Of a stretch of 64,000 nucleotides of DNA, positions 53,100 to 64,000 are shown piece by piece. This DNA comes from Coenobita brevimanus. Taxonomy: Eukaryota; Arthropoda; Malacostraca; Decapoda; Coenobitidae. The translations under genes were made by a program, and so were the position numbers. The stretch lies in NCBI GenBank assembly GCA_032717465.1, contig CM064715.1, positions 38,651,159-38,715,158 of the forward strand, given 5' to 3'. Numbering within the stretch: position 1 is the first letter of the stretch; every line of letters starts with the position of its first letter. Under the pieces are notes generated by a model that saw nothing but the letters and a program-made list of their open reading frames with translations, was not told where the DNA came from and searched no databases.

Positions 53100-54115
53100 T
53101 ACTGCCATGAAAAACAGCAAATGGTCTGACGCAAGTATGAAGTCCCTTAAAGGGAAATGAAAAAGGAAAATTACAGTTAGACATAACTTAAACCAATTAA
53201 AAAAATGAAAGTGAAAATGACAGCAAAACAAGAACTCTGCATAGTTTCACTCTAGAATATGGAGAATAGTTAACTATAGCTGGGTGGTCCCTTCCATGAA
53301 AATTATACTCTATGTTTTATCCGTAAAAAAATATGTGAAGGACTAATACACCTATTCCTCTTTTCGCTTTAACTTGGCCTAGCACTACCATCTTTCTTTC
53401 CATTATGAACCCTGAGTTGTAGCAACAGATTAACACTAGAATATATTACTAGTCACGAAGAGGTGCTATGGTAATCATATAGGGCCAAATTATTGTTTTT
53501 TTCTGCCATTAGCTACATGAAAAATATGCAGCAAAAGAACGAAAAGCTGGATGAATTTAAAAGGAAGAACTGGAAGGCCGACAAAATAAAATAGGAAGAA
53601 ACCGAGACAGATCCCTTAGGAAAACAAAATCAGAATCGAAGACGTAGCTTAATGTATTCATAAAAATCTTGAGCATTGTTAAGCCATAAAAACAGCATAG
53701 ACATACTACTGCCCTACAAGGAAAAGAAAAAAAACTTGGACATAACTTACTGGCCGAAAAAAGAAAAAAAGAAAAATAAAATTAATGCCTACAAACGCAT
53801 AGATATACCTAACTCCTAGAAAATTAAGAAAAAAAAAAGAATATATTTTTGCCTTAATGGTGTAGGACGGAGGAGCACAACTAGGTCCTCCAGTGAAATA
53901 TGAAGAGATGTATGCATAACTTGACTAAAAAAAGAACGAAAAGAAGAACAACAAATACAGCTAACTGCGCGATGCCTAAAATATGTAGAAACCATGACAT
54001 ACTAAAAAAAAATTAAGGTAAGAACACAACCAGAAGGCCTCTTAAGTGAAATATGGAGAAACCTGGACATAACTTGGTCCTAAAAGAAAAAATATAAAGA
54101 AGGTCCAACACAAGT
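53100..54115 (+). repeat. Degenerate ~150-bp A-rich tandem repeat (GGACATAACTTGG)
   Basis: A signature of GTGAAATATGGAGAAACC and GGACATAACTTGG followed by AAAAAAAGAAAAA recurs, diverged, near 53170, 53730, 53900 and 54040. Some units are broken or missing. No coding potential. Confidence 0.5.
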
Positions 54116-55537
54116 AGATGGTGCCCTAAATTTCACTACTGGGCGGAACGTCGGGGTAATAAGAGAAAATTAGCCTTGGCCGCGTCAGGAGTGGGGGACT
54201 AACTAGCCGTCCCCGCCCAGTACGAGAAGGCAGATCTAATGGAGTATATAGATTACGTGTCTCACAACTTAGGTGTGTGGAGGGTGGGGGATAGGAGACG
54301 GGGAGGAGGAGGGTGGGCAGGTAGGGAGAGCAGGGAGGTAAGGAGGGTAGGGAGGTGAGAGGTAGTTGTGGAGTGAGGAGGGTAGGGGGTATGAGATAGG
54401 AAGAAGGAGGGTGGAGAGGTGGGTAGTGGAAGGAGACAGAGAGGTTGGGTAGAGTGGAGGGGGTAAGAAGAGGAAAAGGAAGGGAGGTAATCGAGGCAGG
54501 GAAAGAAGGATGGGTAAGGAGGTAGGAACGGACGATGGGTGGGGAGTGAGGGGTAGGGAGAGAGGGGTGGGAGGGACAGAATCTAAGTAGAGAGAGAAGG
54601 GGGGGGTAGGGGAGTAGGAAGAGAAGAAAGTGGATGAAATGGTAGGGATATTCAGATATGGAGGGGAAGGAAGTGTGGATATGAGGGAAGATAAGAGAGA
54701 TAAGAATCAGATTTAGAAGTAGTAAGAGGATAAGGAAGAGAGATGAGGGTGGGAGAGGGAGACAAGGCAGAGAAGGGAGAGGTGGGAAGGGACAGAGAGG
54801 AGAAGGAAGGGAGTGAAGGATGGTAGGGGCACAGGTGGTATGTAGAAGAGGAAAGGACAAATTAGGTAAGGAGGGGAGCAGCAGGATAAGAGAGGTAGGA
54901 AGAGTAGGAGGGGTGCGGAGGTTGGGACTGGAGAGAAGCAAGAGAAGGCGGGTGGCCAGGAGGCAGGAAAGAAGAAGGTACAAAGAGAAGGTTCAGTGGG
55001 TGTGTAGGAAGAGAATGGAAGAAATGATAAGGGAGGTATGTTCGAAGGGAGTAGATTCGGAACCAATAAGGGGAGTTATGGAAAGAGGAAGCAGAGGAGA
55101 ATGAGAAACAAGGAGGGGGGGAAGGAGGAAGAGAGAGAGGAAGAAGAGGGATCGACAGTGAGGAGACAAGGGGAAAAGGACTGAAAGAAAGTCAAGGAGT
55201 GAGGGACAGGAGGAGATAGGAAGAGAGAAGAAGAGCTAGGGAGTAAGTAAGGAAAGACACAAAGGGAGAAGAACTTGGGAGAGATATCAATGTGGAGAGG
55301 TAGGAAAGGAGAGGAATAAAGAGGAAGAGATAAAGAGAGGTAGGGAGAGAGTGGTGAGAAGAGCAGAAAACAGGGGAAGAAAACACAAAATTCGGTAGCA
55401 GTGAGAATGAAGGGAGAAAACAAGGGAGAGAGGGAGGGAGGGAAAAGGGAGTTAGAAAACGAGAAGCAAGAAAAGGGAAGGAGGAAAAGTGGGAGGTAAG
55501 GAGACAGAGAGGGAGACAACGAGATTGGAGCGAGACC

Positions 55538-55540
<3 letters not shown>

Positions 55541-55580
<40 letters not shown>
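55541..55580 (+). repeat. (AG)n microsatellite
   Basis: A clean AG run inside the polypurine tract. Confidence 0.95.
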
Positions 55581-55583
<3 letters not shown>

Positions 55584-56243
55584 TGCAAGCAGAGTGACAA
55601 GAAATGGAATTAATGAGAAGGGGGAGAGAGAGAAATGGGCAGGGAGAGAGTGGCGAGAAAGGGAGCAAATTAAACGTAATGAGAGGTAGAGAGGGAAGGA
55701 AGAACATTAAAAAATAAAAATGAAACCGGAAGCAAGGGGGAGTAGAAACAAAGAGGATGGGGTTGAGGGGCAGGATGACATGCTGAGGAAAAGGAGACAT
55801 ATAGGGAGAAACTACAAGGACCACAAAAACAGAAGAAATACAGATGAAATGGAAGAACGGGGAGGAAATGGAGACAAAATATAGAAGATACCAAAATGAG
55901 AGAAAAAGGGATTGTGGAGGGAGAGGGAATAAGAAATAGGTTAGGAAATTTGAACCACAGGAGCACAAAGGAAAGGGAGATATTGAGGGAGTAATGAGGA
56001 GAGATAAGATAAGAGTGAAGGAAGGATGGTGCCTGTTAATACGATAAGCAGGGAGGGAGAAGGAAGTGAGAGGCAGGGGAAGGAAGGGAGAGGGAGGAGG
56101 AAGGAAAGGAGAGGAAGGGAAGGAGTGAAGTGAAAGGGAGACGAGAGGATGGCAGATATCGAGATGGTAAGAATGCAGGAATAAGGAAAAGGTGGGAGAA
56201 TAAATGTAGGGAAAGTGGAAAGGGGGAATATAAGACAAATGTA

Positions 56244-56430
<187 letters not shown>

Positions 56431-57394
56431 ACAGACACACAGACAGAAGAGAGGGAGACCTACAGACGAAAAAGGTTAGTTACAGACAAAGAGCAAAAAC
56501 TTCAGAAAAAAAGAAGGCACCACTATAGTAGAAAACAAAACACTAATGTATAGAAGGAGATAAAATTTTGCAAGAAGAAAGAATAAATGCATAACTACAA
56601 ATAAAGAAAACATATATACGAAAGAAGTTCTGTGTGTGGAAAGACGAAGTTAAAAAAAAAACTAAAAGGATACCAATACATAAAATACAAAAGCTGGAAG
56701 AAAAAAGAAACGGCTATTGAAGAAAAAAAGGCAAAACTACGGCAGTGAAGTGGAAACAAATCATCTGAAGAGGAATAAGAAGACAAAGCTTCGGACGAAA
56801 CTATATCAAACTTCACGAAAAAAGTAGAAGGCAAAACTACATAATAACAGACGACAAAACCTAAAAAGCAAAAGAGAAGAAAAGCCACAGAGGATGAAAA
56901 AGACAAACGCACAAAACAAAGAAGACAGTTCTAGAGAAGTGAGAGATTACAAAATTGCAAAAGCTAAAATAAAAGCCGATTTCCAAAAAATGAACAAAAA
57001 GGAGGAGAAAAAATGAAGAATGAGAGATGAACCACAAACTACATCACATGAAGAGGAAGCGAAACTGCAGAAGATGTAGGACATAGACAAAATTACCTGA
57101 GTTAAATAGAAGATAAAATCAATAATAGAAACGAAATACAAACTTACGGAGGAAAGGAGGATAAAAAACAATAAGAGAAAAAAATGAATTACAGAAGGAA
57201 AGATGACAAAACTTAAGATGAAATACAGAAAAGAAATCTAGAAAGGACAAGAAGCAGTACTTACAGTGTACAAAACCTGCAACCACTAACTGGTCTAAGG
57301 ACTGATTACAGAGTTTACCCTGTCCCCTAAACGATAAACAGATTGCTTTCAAATTCGAGTTAATTTATTCCTACTTAACCCTTAACCCGTTCAG

Positions 57395-57830
57395 CGACTT
57401 TAGTTCAGATTCGATCAGTTATGTTTGAGTTGACTGTACTCAGTGACCTCGACCTTTGACGTTGACCTCTGACTGAGTGCATTTAAAGTCGAACCTCTTC
57501 ACACACATTTTAACCCGAAAGTTTAGTCTATATAAAATAAAAACTATTGAAAATTTAACTTGTAATGTGACTTTGACGCCTGACAGGTTGAACTGTGATC
57601 CTAGTCTTGTTGCTTCGATTTTTTACTGATTTTCCTCAAAAATGAGTCCCGTTGTTATTGCCTGATCCTTAACCCTTCCATAAAGTTTGTCCAAATCGAA
57701 AAAAAGAGAAAAATCTGCTCACGTTGACCTTGACCAGTGAGCTTGAGCACTGACCTATTTCAGTCAGAAACACCCAGGTTACTCCTTTTCTAACCCTCAA
57801 CCATGCTACTAAGACTGATTAATATCGAAC
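57395..57830 (-). repeat. AAGGTCA-family tandem array, minus orientation, three units
   Basis: GTGACCTCGACCTTTGACGT, TTGACCTCTGACTGAGTGC, TTTTTACTGATTTTCCTCAA, AACCCTTCCATAAAGTTTGT and GTTGACCTTGACCAGTGAGC follow the family order in reverse complement. Confidence 0.6.
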
Positions 57831-57839
57831 CAAAATTAT

Positions 57840-58146
57840 TTGTGTTTTGTGTTGGATGTGATAGGAAGCGTTAGGAGAAACACACTGAGGTGGTTTGGCC
57901 ATGTGGAGAGGATGGAGAGTGAGAGACTAACGAGGAGAGTGCATGTGAGTGAGGTGGAGGGGGGGGGGAGAAGGAGGGGGAGGGCTAGGATGAGATGGAG
58001 GGATGGAGAGGAGAGGTATATGAGAGAGGGGCGTGTGTAGGAGCAGGGCAATGAAATGGCGGGGGACAGGGCGACATGGTGGCTGTTTATCTGTGGCCAC
58101 CCCTTACGGGATTAAGGAGTCTGGCAATAGATAGATAGATAGATAG
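57840..58146 (+). mobile_element. RTE-type LINE 3' end (C-terminus, UTR and (GATA)n tail)
   Basis: The plus-strand frame reads RRNTLRWFGHVERMESERLT and GRARMRWRDGEERYMREGRV before a stop. The 3' end is GTGGCCACCCCTTACGGGAT, TAAGGAGTCTGGCAATAG and (GATA)n to 58146. Among the copies in the window it is the closest to the 28.05-kb one. The 5' junction is abrupt at about 57840, next to the AAGGTCA array. Confidence 0.75.
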
Positions 58147-58150
58147 TGTT

Positions 58151-58151
<1 letters not shown>

Positions 58152-58234
<83 letters not shown>
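58152..58234 (+). repeat. (CA)n microsatellite
   Basis: A pure CA run of about 82 bp, six bases after the LINE's GATA tail. Confidence 0.95.
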
Positions 58235-58236
<2 letters not shown>

Positions 58237-58407
58237 TCAAAACAACATTCTGTCTCACATCACGGGTCGTGTAAATAAAATTAGGAGACAGATGTATAGA
58301 GGAAACGAGAATAGAGCATCATAGATGAAAAACAAAGCAAATTTTACAGAAGGAGAAAAGTTAAAAAAAAAAAGTACACCAAGCTATGCAGAACACACTC
58401 CACCGCA

Positions 58408-58802
58408 AGAGACCCCTATAGGCTTTCTATTTTATGAAGGAAGTTTGAGTAGGGCCTCCTAAGACCCCACACCACTAGCTAAGTGCCACATCACAGCCGC
58501 CACACAACTGTAATTACTCCTCACCTCTCTCTCCCTCTCTCTCTTTCCTATTTTAAGTTAGTAACTACTTATAAATGAATCTTAAATACTCTGCAGAGAT
58601 GTAATTAAAAAGAAAAGCTATAGTATAGTTTAAATCCCATATGACTTGTCAGCGTTGTTTTTGCGACTTTGTCAAGTGCAGTGACACGAGAGGTGTGAGG
58701 GTCATACTCGGTCAGACTCCCGCCATGGAAGCTTGCCCATCAAAAGTCAAAACAAGAGAAAAAAAAATAAAATAAAATTAGAAGCAGTTAATATATATAT
58801 TA

Positions 58803-58862
<60 letters not shown>

Positions 58863-58963
58863 CACGTGTGTGGAGGCGATGTGGCAACAGAGTTAGCAGT
58901 GTGAGGTCTTAGGAGGCCCCACCCAAACTGCCTTCATAAAATAGAAAGCCTATAGCGATCCCA
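58408..58963. mobile_element. Inverted-repeat (foldback-like) element
   Basis: CCTATAGGCTTTCTATTTTA with TGAAGGAAGTTTG and GGGCCTCCTAAGACC (58415-58467) is found inverted as GGTCTTAGGAGGCCCCACCC with CTTCATAAAATAGAAAGCC (58903-58957). The match is about 90% by eye over ~55 bp. A weaker match continues inward (GTGCCACATCACAGCCGCC against GGAGGCGATGTGGC) and into (CT)n/(GA)n. The centre (about 58560-58800) is non-coding. The right end borders a ~140-bp-family unit. Confidence 0.6.
58807..58859 (+). repeat. (GA)n microsatellite inside the inverted repeat
   Basis: A clean AG run. The mirror position in the left arm has only a short CTCTCTC run. Confidence 0.95.
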
Positions 58964-59016
58964 CCCTGCCCAAAACCTAGTCTGGGCGAAGGTCTATCAC
59001 TGCAGTCTTGTAATAC

Positions 59017-59075
<59 letters not shown>

Positions 59076-59360
59076 CTACTGCAGTGCAAACCAGCATTAC
59101 TCGGATCTGTAGGGGAACCCTTTCCCCCGTGGGCAGATGGCGCTCAGGGGTTCCATCCTGCCTAAAACCTTGTTCTAATGGGGATCTATTGTTTTTTTTC
59201 TCTCTCTCACAGGTAAAAGTCTGCTCTGCCGGTGTTGACCGAACCTGCCATGTGTGTCCCTTCACCCCACAAACACACACATGGTGGCCGGCCCTGTGAG
59301 TTCCAACCTGCCTAAACCCTGGTTCGAGTGAAGATCTACGTTTATTCTAAAGTTCATTTT
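58958..59360 (+). repeat. ~140-bp tandem family, about three fragments
   Basis: ACCCTGCCCAAAACCTAGTC with GGGCGAAGGTCTATCACTGC, ATCCTGCCTAAAACCTTGTT and AACCTGCCTAAACCCTGGTT mark three restarts near 58963, 59153 and 59307. A (GA)n run (59020-59072) interrupts the first. The minus-strand 123-codon frame here is spurious. Confidence 0.6.
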
Positions 59361-59555
59361 CCCAAGCACTCCTGAACGCTCCCGGTTGCCAGAATATTCG
59401 CACTACTAAAATCACATCCTCCTCCTCCTCCTCCATCATGGAGAAATACTCTCATCCACTTTGTGGTTCGAAAAGAACAGAAAACAAATATTATAAAATG
59501 AGAAGGGAAAAGTAATCAGAGAATAAAGGTCAGTGTCCAGTCATCTTTACACACC
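59361..59555. other. No gene recognised
   Basis: A short CTCCTCCTCCTCCTC run near 59415. Otherwise unique-looking. Confidence 0.4.
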
Positions 59556-59559
59556 CTGG

Positions 59560-59850
59560 GTATGACGATTCGCTCTTAACTGAGTAAATTTGTCTGGCAT
59601 TAACTGAAACAAAATGCTCGAGCTGTCCCGACCATGAGAGGGCTAATGGTGACAGTATTTTCGGTAATAATCACGAGTTACTATATTCACCTTTAATTGA
59701 ATAAAACAGCTTAGCCTTAATTGGAACTGAATGCTAGAAGTATCCGTACAATGAGATGAATAAAGACAGGTGAACCCTCCCTATCATATAATCTTTTTTA
59801 TTTAACACCATCTTACGGATTATTCAACCTGGGAGAGACTTTTCGAATTA
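59560..59850. repeat. Cluster of GATTTTATTCA-family copies
   Basis: Minus copies lie at about 59575-59645 (GAGTAAATTTGTCTGGCATT) and about 59690-59760 (GAATAAAACAGCTTAGCC). A plus copy lies at about 59795-59850 (GGATTATTCAACCTGGGAG). Confidence 0.5.
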
Positions 59851-59996
59851 TGGAGTCAAATGCAGCCTTCACTAAACTTTTCTGTAGTAACTTGATTAAA
59901 ATGAAAAGGGTTCCAGTGTGCAAAACAAGGCTAGATATAATTGATGACAAAGTTTGCTCTCGTACATGGGGGGTGTCTGAAAAAGAAAAGTTAATC

Positions 59997-59999
<3 letters not shown>

Positions 60000-60034
<35 letters not shown>

Positions 60035-60180
60035 AATGAAGTGAAGAGAATAGAAGAGAACAGAAGAAAAGAAGGATACTCAGGAAGGTCAAGAAGGATA
60101 AGAGAGGAAAAGAGAGGCGAATAAAGGAAAGAAGGAGACAAGAAAAAGGTACAAGTAAATAAAAATAGGGTGAGACAGTT
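60000..60180 (+). repeat. (GA)n and purine-rich tract
   Basis: A clean GA run to about 60031, then AAGAGAATAGAAGAG-type purine-rich sequence. Confidence 0.85.
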
Positions 60181-60184
60181 TCCA

Positions 60185-60765
60185 CCTCCCACGAAGCCTT
60201 AAATAATTCATCAGCAATTCTGCCCCTTCGGTAATGGCCATCCTACCCTTAATTATCCCGGCCTCCCCTCTTAATCATCCCAGCCTTAATCACCCCCTCG
60301 TTACCACCTCTACCCCGCCTGGTGAGAAGCTCGTTAAGGCGGTAATTAGCATAACTGGTGATTAGGGTAGATGAAGTTGGCAAGGTGGGACTAGTCTGTG
60401 TTTTTAGTATATTTTTATGCCTTGATTAGTATATGATGTGGACGGCAGGATAGCTTGTTTCTTTTACTTATTCCGTAAACTCCTTAAGCTCCTGTTTAAG
60501 TTCACGTTTTAATCCAGGTAGGGGTGCTGGAGAGGAGCGCTTTCACGTGGTGACACCGACATTATAGGGTGATGGAGCTGCCCGATTATAAAAGCCCCAC
60601 AACTCCTTCACTGTCCTCCAAAAAGGGGATGATAAGCTGCAGGAAGAGGGCAACTTCAGCCTGCAGTCCACCGGGTTCACATTTCAGATGAATTTGGGGC
60701 TACAACATCAACAACAGCACATACTACTACTACTACTATTAAATCAGCTGGATAAATGAAGCCTT
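60185..60765. other. Unique-looking segment, no gene
   Basis: Contains several TAATTA/TTAATC words (60240-60370) in GC-moderate sequence and no long frame. It could be single-copy intergenic DNA, and nothing shows function. Confidence 0.4.
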
Positions 60766-60769
60766 CCAT

Positions 60770-61000
60770 TGTCATAACAACTATCGTCTTGTATTTCAAC
60801 TAAAGCCAGACGATATTACTTAGCAGGGAATGAGTGAAAGGAGGCTGAGAAAATTCATAGTGGCACCATTAACTCTTCCATGACGGAAGCTACTATGCCA
60901 GCAGCAGCATTTTGTTTCAGCTAACATCAGACGATTTTCTTCAGCTGAGAGTCAGAAGGTCCTGAGAATGTTAACTTCTTTAGGCAAAGCTCTTATTCGA
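60770..61000 (+). repeat. Two GATTTTATTCA-family copies in tandem
   Basis: AAAGCCAGACGATATTACTT (near 60805) and ACATCAGACGATTTTCTTCA with GCTGAGAGTCAGAAGGTCC (near 60925), each preceded by a TTTCAACTAA/TTTCAGCTAA word. Confidence 0.6.
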
Positions 61001-61045
61001 GGGGTTAATGGAGGCTGTATCTAATCCCTACAGTTCGAATAATCT

Positions 61046-61072
61046 AAGAGAGAGAGAGAGAGAGAGAGAGGG
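61046..61072 (+). repeat. (GA)n microsatellite
   Basis: A short clean AG run. Confidence 0.9.
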
Positions 61073-61224
61073 GGGAGAAGGGAAAGAAATACACTGTCTG
61101 GAGATACCAAGAATAAGATGCTACATGACGTCCTCCAAATTAAGGGGATCAGCTTGTGCTGTATCCCACATTTCCACCCAGCCGGGATGATCAGGACTAC
61201 GTATTTCCCAGCTGTTCCAACATT

Positions 61225-61325
61225 TCTTAACCTTTTCACTGCCACGATGCCTTTCTCGTATAGTCTTGCTACCATCAAGCGACTTTACTCGGTTGATGAC
61301 AGAGATTTGGTAGTGTAGGAGTTAA
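61225..61325 (+). repeat. GATTTTATTCA-family copy
   Basis: TAACCTTTTCACTGCCACGA, TAGTCTTGCTACCATCAAGC, GACTTTACTCGGTTGATGAC and a TAGGAGTTAA end. Confidence 0.5.
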
Positions 61326-61499
61326 AATCAATAGCCATTTACCCTTTCAGTTTGAGACCGCCTTCCCTGCGTCTTTTTTTAATCTTTTATTGATGACGAG
61401 AAAAAAAAAATACAACTCACATCCTCGGGCTGAATTGTTTAAGCCAGTTTACTTCCTCGTTTTATAAGTACTCTGCCTGAAATGGAAAGTTAATATTTT

Positions 61500-62265
61500 G
61501 TTATGATTTTCCCCTATTCCATCATTCACTAAGGCACTGTGTGTTTCTCCCTGTCAGGAACACATTCAGCTTTAAATTGGAGACACTACGTTTAAATCAT
61601 AATCATTCCATATTCCTGGATTTCTTAGCCCCCTGCTTCACTCCTTTTTCCATAAGTACCTTCTACTAAGAGAGGACAATTCTTTTTCCTCACTCGTTTG
61701 TTTTCAGAAGTATTATTTTCCTTACATCTCGGTTGCTGAAGTGCTCGTACATGCTGTCTTTTTCCTTCATTCCTAAGTTCCTTCTCAACGAGGGCTGTCA
61801 GGGCACGCCATTTGTCTACTACTACATTATTTAGGCACCTATTTTCTTTCTCGATCCTTCCATTACTAACTTCCTGTATTTCTTATAGGGTACTTAAGGT
61901 AAGCTGTTCATATTCCTAAACTTTGCGTCTCTCAGGCACCATTTTTCTTCCTTTTTCTTCCATTTCTAAGTTGCTTGAGCTCAGACAGCATGGATGGGAT
62001 ACCTAAAGAAAAAAAAATGTTCTTCTTACTCTCTGAAGCATCTGTTTCCATCTTCCCTTCTTTCATTCATAAGTTCCTTCTGTGGTAGGATCAGTATAAG
62101 CTGTCTGTGTTCCTGACCTTCAATTTTGCCTTTGTTTTCTCCCTCCTTTGTTCCATTCATATGCACAGTACCTCCCGCGTATGCATAGCAATTAAGATAA
62201 GCTATTCATTGATTCCTACGTTGCTCAGGCATCATTTTTTTGCTCTTTTTTATCGTTTTACTTTA
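61500..62265 (+). repeat. Degenerate ~140-bp tandem repeat (TTCATTCCTAAGTTCCTTC)
   Basis: CATTCCTAAGTTCCTTCTC, CCATTACTAACTTCCTG, CCATTTCTAAGTTGCTTG and CATTCATAAGTTCCTTCTG recur, each followed by a GATAAGCTGT-like and a CTCAGGCACCATTTTTCTTC-like block. Five diverged units. No gene. Confidence 0.45.
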
Positions 62266-62429
62266 TACTCAAATGGAACTGTGGATGGACGAAGACAGAG
62301 AAGTCGAACACAATGATGGCGAGATTATGAAACCTAAAGTGTTACAAAAATAATGAAAACCTAATTCTAAAACATAGTAACCTTGTAGGAAGATGATAAG
62401 GGATGAAAAAGAGTGGAATATTTCAAACT

Positions 62430-62556
62430 GAGTATATGCAGACGATGCTCTGCTGCTTGCTAACTAAAAATGAGACTATTGCAGAGTGACTGAGAGTTTC
62501 TAGATGGCTATAATTACCAGTCTGAAAATGAATACAGACAGGAGTAATGTGATACT

Positions 62557-62605
<49 letters not shown>

Positions 62606-63131
62606 TAGATGACACTCAACATACTGCAGATTAAAATGGGAAATTCCCTGGTGCAGCTGCAAAAAAGTAACAGAAGTCTGAAATGGAAGTGGAGAGTAAA
62701 GTGGCACAAGACAGAAAGGTGGCTGGTGCTCTGAAGTTCTGAATTCACCCCACTTAATCATTTAACAGTTGGTAAAGAAGAATCAAAGTAATGAAGATGG
62801 AAGGGGACTGTATAAAGATGTATCAGTGTCCTTCATTAACGTATAGGTGTTGGATATTGATACACTGATACGGCATGAGAGTGAATAGGCTAAGGTATAA
62901 GCTTGAATATGAAACCACTGAGAAATAAAGAGGTATGTGGGATGTGTAATCTCGCCAGGACAAGGAAAACTAAGATCCGTGGAAAATATAAAGAAACTAA
63001 AATCATCGAAGGGTGGAAAGATGTGTATGTATAATGATGTGGCCACACAATTATCACCTATACGTAGGGTGGTTAGGTTACACGTGAAAGAATTTGAGGA
63101 TAGGAAGGGACATGGAACGACAATAAAATAA
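62430..63131 (+). pseudogene. Decayed LINE reverse transcriptase C-terminal half (RTE-like)
   Basis: The plus strand keeps the catalytic block as VYADDALLLAN near 62433, then RVTESF and NTDRSNVILT. After a (GA)n run it continues with MEVESKVAQDRKVAGALKF near 62680, a HESE word near 62875, MKPLRNKEVCGM near 62910, and finally RRVVRLHVKEFEDRKGHGTT near 63065-63120. The order is that of the minus-strand LINE at 28.5-30.3 kb (YADD, then QGRKVAGAMK, then RVVKNVYLSEFEEGRR). At least six stops or slips mean it is a fossil. A (GA)n microsatellite has grown inside it. Confidence 0.65.
62559..62601 (+). repeat. (GA)n microsatellite inside the LINE fossil
   Basis: A clean GA run of about 42 bp. Confidence 0.95.
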
Positions 63132-63480
63132 TGGTCTGATACAGTAAAAAGTGTATGAGACAGTGAAGTAACTTTTGGCCATGATCAAGCAAAAGAGTTG
63201 ATAACAAGATGGGAGTAGATGGATGAATTGGAATAGAGATGCACATAACAATAGCTGCATTTTCTTTTTTTCTTTTTTAACTTGGCATTCGACGGCACGA
63301 CTCCACCCCACAGGTGTTGCGAGAATGACTTAATCAGGTGAAGCTGTTAACAGGAAGGTTTCGCCTATGGGCTGGACCCGAAATTGTCTGCGGACTGAAT
63401 AATGAGTGAATAAAGATGTGATCCTACTTTTCTGTTTTTCTCTTGCCATTATCTCGACCCTGCCCCTTCCATTAAAGACA
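63132..63480. other. No gene recognised
   Basis: Non-coding. No array. Confidence 0.45.
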
Positions 63481-63481
63481 T

Positions 63482-63552
63482 ACAGAATAGAGATATGATA
63501 ATGATGATGATGATAATACTGTAACGTTTATAGTAACAGTAAAAGCTTATTG

Positions 63553-63590
<38 letters not shown>

Positions 63591-63775
63591 GTTGTTGTTG
63601 TTGTTGTTGTTTGTTGTTGTTGTTGTTGTTGTTGCTGTTGTTCTTCCTGTTGCTGCTGTTGTTGTTGCTGTTGTTGTTTTTGCAGTTACTGCTGCTGTTC
63701 TTCCTAGTCTCATTGTTCTTAGTCTTGTTGTTGCTGTTGTTGTTATTGCTATACTTATTGCTGTTATTATCCGAT
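63482..63775 (+). repeat. (GAT)n, (TTA)n and (TTG)n trinucleotide tract
   Basis: A short GATGATGATGAT block (63500-63515), (TTA)n at about 63557-63590, then (TTG)n with TGC and TTC interruptions to about 63775. The Leu/Val- and Thr/Asn-rich frames are translations of the repeat. Confidence 0.9.
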
Positions 63776-64000
63776 TAGGCCTATGTTTTTTTTTCTAGAT
63801 GCAATATACATAAGAGTTTGTTTCTCTTATTAAAAATGTGAAAAATTTTCATCGCATGGGAGATCAAAAAGTGAAAGTTAAAGGGAATTAACAACTGAGA
63901 GACATGAATTAAATGAAGTAATTTTCCTGTTTCTATAAAGGATACAGAATTACAGATGAGAATATAAGCCAAAATCTAAGCCTGCTACACAACAACAAAC
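63776..64000. other. No gene recognised
   Basis: AT-rich sequence up to the window edge. The minus-strand frame 63972-63781 shows no domain. Confidence 0.4.

Noticed and set aside
55076..55600. Signal-peptide-bearing secreted protein
   Set aside because: The hydrophobic leucine runs come from CT-rich sequence and appear in every frame.
63550..63798. Poly-Leu/Val membrane peptide
   Set aside because: Translation of (TTA)n and (TTG)n triplets.

Overview
The window looks like gene-poor nuclear DNA from an arthropod, most plausibly a decapod crustacean. This is an inference from three things: dense, long (GT)n, (AT)n and (GA)n microsatellites; Jockey-, RTE- and CR1-like LINEs together with a Helitron; and short (TTAGG)n/(CCTAA)n stretches, the usual arthropod telomere unit. 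I found no bacterial-type operon and no convincing host gene. The only non-LINE, non-Helitron coding exon I can support encodes a THAP zinc finger, and it sits between long inverted repeats, so it is probably part of a DNA transposon. Most long open frames are side effects of microsatellites or minisatellites.

Layout. 1-2 kb: a pyrimidine-rich tract, then an 18-bp minisatellite. 2-10 kb: copies of an abundant ~100-bp dispersed repeat, microsatellites, and remnants of a CR1-like LINE. 10-15.6 kb: three old tandem families (a ~140-bp family, an AAGGTCA-rich family and a TGTTCC-rich family) with a 5'-truncated Jockey-type LINE (10.77-12.80 kb). 15.6-20.9 kb: a minus-strand Helitron with both termini visible and a decayed Rep-helicase. 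21-26 kb: clusters of the ~100-bp repeat and a ~112-bp tandem array. 26-32 kb: a SINE/LINE nest containing tRNA-derived SINEs, a 5S rRNA-derived SINE, an RTE-like LINE and several LINE 3' ends. 32-36 kb: more old tandem repeats. 36.6-38.4 kb: a ~1.7-kb inverted-repeat element with a THAP exon and a TATA/CRE promoter-like block. 38-46.5 kb: AAGGTCA-family and ~140-bp-family arrays, a 22-bp minisatellite, a foldback element with a telomere-like palindrome, and a 15-bp minisatellite. 49-52.3 kb: a nearly intact RTE-like LINE with one in-frame stop. 54-57 kb: a ~3-kb polypurine tract. 57-64 kb: a LINE tail, a second foldback structure, and a decayed LINE.

How the parts relate. The mobile elements appear layered by age. 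The TGTTCC array was split by the Helitron, and the ~140-bp array was split by the Jockey LINE. The 5S-headed SINE ends in almost the same ~34 bp as the RTE-type LINE tails nearby, which suggests it borrowed that LINE's machinery. All clade names come from motif recognition by eye; no database search was possible.
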